Assembly: GCA_903911455.1 (NCBI GenBank)
Contig: CAIWDQ010000199.1
Location: forward strand, 1 to 6,360
Origin: an uncultured bacterium
GTDB lineage: Bacteria > Bacteroidota > Bacteroidia > Bacteroidales > JACABE01
Reading direction: 5' to 3'
Length of the DNA: 6,360 nucleotides
Shown: positions 5,608 to 6,360 of the stretch, piece by piece
How positions within the stretch are numbered: the first letter of the stretch is position 1
Layout: each line of letters starts with the position of its first letter
Program-made: the position numbers and the translations under genes
The notes under the pieces: model-generated
Databases searched by the model: none
What the model saw: only the letters and a program-made list of their open reading frames with translations
What the model was told of the DNA's origin: nothing

Positions 5608-6360
5608 GATTTCGCTTTATTCTTCTGCAATTCCATCAGCTTTGAATATTTCATAAAGGTTGCAAAAGCAGATATCTTGCAAACTACATAGCCATGATAT
5701 CCATCTAAAATTCCAAGCTTAAATATATAATCTCTAATAAACTTAAAACAAGGTTTAAAAAGAACCTTCAAAACACTTGATCTTTTCCCTTTACTGAAAG
5801 CCTCTTTAGCAGTAAGATCGGTAAATTTATCGGCTTGTTTTATATGTTGTTCAATAGAATGATAAGAGTAATGAAAAAGATCCCCTTTCAGCATTCCTAC
5901 ATCGGTATTATCATTCAATTTCACCTCCTCATGAATATTACCTTCCCATTGCCCTAAGGATTTATCCCATAACCGAAGCTTTGTATCAGGGTACCATCCA
6001 CAGTGATGAATCCAGGTTCCGCAATAGTTTGTCAAACGCTTAAGCTTATAAGCTGCTAATGCTTTATCTGTTTTTTTAAGAGTGATAATAGAATCTTTTA
6101 ATTCGTCAGATAATACCTCGTCAGCATCAATAGATAGTATATAATTATTAGAAGCAATTGCGTTTCCTAAGTTTTTTGTTGCTGAATAGCCCATCCATTC
6201 ATTCTTGATAAACTTAACTTTATAATTACTACAAATATCTTCAGTATTATCTGTAGAATAGGAATCAATAACAATAATTTCATCAGCAACAGCTACTAAT
6301 GAATCTAAACATCTGCCAATGTTTTGCGCTTCGTTATATGTTATTATGACTGCCGAGATC
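5604..6360 (-). CDS. Glycosyltransferase family 2, WaaE/KdtX-like (5' end outside window)
   Basis: The frame is open from the TGA at 5604-5606 to the right edge (first whole codon 6357-6359), giving 251 visible residues. The visible protein begins ISAVIITYNEAQNIGRCLDS, the canonical start of a GT2 domain, so only the first few residues are missing. An internal ATG at 6192-6194 would delete this nucleotide-sugar binding strand and is not the start. Motifs, numbered from the first visible residue, are IVIDSYSTDNT (29-39), the metal-binding DADE (78-81), GWYPDTKLRLWDK (121-133) and HEE (143-145). The C-terminal part (FKFIRDYIFKLG, ISAFATFMKYSKL) is hydrophobic and probably associates with the inner membrane. 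The overall pattern is that of WaaE/KdtX-like enzymes, which add a hexose to the inner core of lipopolysaccharide. The pairing with a GT9 enzyme fits core assembly. The operon promoter is not in the window. Confidence 0.92.
   Translation of the reverse strand, partial: ISAVIITYNEAQNIGRCLDSLVAVADEIIVIDSYSTDNTEDICSNYKVKFIKNEWMGYSATKNLGNAIASNNYILSIDADEVLSDELKDSIITLKKTDKALAAYKLKRLTNYCGTWIHHCGWYPDTKLRLWDKSLGQWEGNIHEEVKLNDNTDVGMLKGDLFHYSYHSIEQHIKQADKFTDLTAKEAFSKGKRSSVLKVLFKPCFKFIRDYIFKLGILDGYHGYVVCKISAFATFMKYSKLMELQKNKAKS

Noticed and set aside
6192..6194. ATG as start of the family 2 glycosyltransferase
   Set aside because: The 55 codons upstream in the same frame encode the conserved first half of the GT2 donor-binding domain, so the real start is beyond the window.

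Overview
The window looks like chromosomal DNA from a member of the Bacteroidota. Three things point that way: a secreted protein ending in a type IX secretion (T9SS) type A C-terminal sorting domain, two promoters that match the Bacteroidota -7 consensus TAnnTTTG, and ATG starts without any clear Shine-Dalgarno sequence in front of them. The DNA is AT-rich throughout. By eye the left third (the secreted-protein genes) is clearly more AT-rich than the right half.

Layout: (1) 1-1628, minus strand, is a two-gene unit. A T9SS cargo protein (534-1628) is followed, with a 4-base ATGA overlap, by a small secreted protein of unknown function. The reading frame of the second gene is interrupted by an in-frame TAA at 106-108 but continues convincingly to the window edge, so it is called a probable pseudogene (or sequence error). 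(2) 1629-2344 is a 716-base divergent intergenic region. It holds the minus-strand promoter, a regularly spaced array of small palindromes (about 1819-1974), an AT-only imperfect hairpin, a plus-strand promoter and a roughly 200-base transcribed leader with a possible His-rich leader peptide. (3) 2345-3355, plus strand, is a single gene for a 336-residue protein of unknown function, closed by a strong 15-bp hairpin that can serve as a terminator in both directions. (4) 3453-6360, minus strand, is a tight cell-envelope gene cluster: a family 2 glycosyltransferase (5' end outside the window), a family 9 heptosyltransferase-like enzyme overlapping it by 4 bases, and, 4 bases further on, a membrane-anchored serine hydrolase of the beta-lactamase/NylB fold.

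How they work together: the two glycosyltransferases are the type of pair that builds the lipopolysaccharide or lipooligosaccharide core. The hydrolase is cotranscribed by position, but its substrate cannot be read from sequence. The orphan plus-strand gene is isolated from both neighbours by its own promoter, leader and terminator.

I did not find a convincing new defence, mobile or RNA-guided system. The parts most worth a second look are the in-frame stop, the 41-42 bp periodic palindrome array, and the long leader with four consecutive His codons in front of an unrecognised gene.
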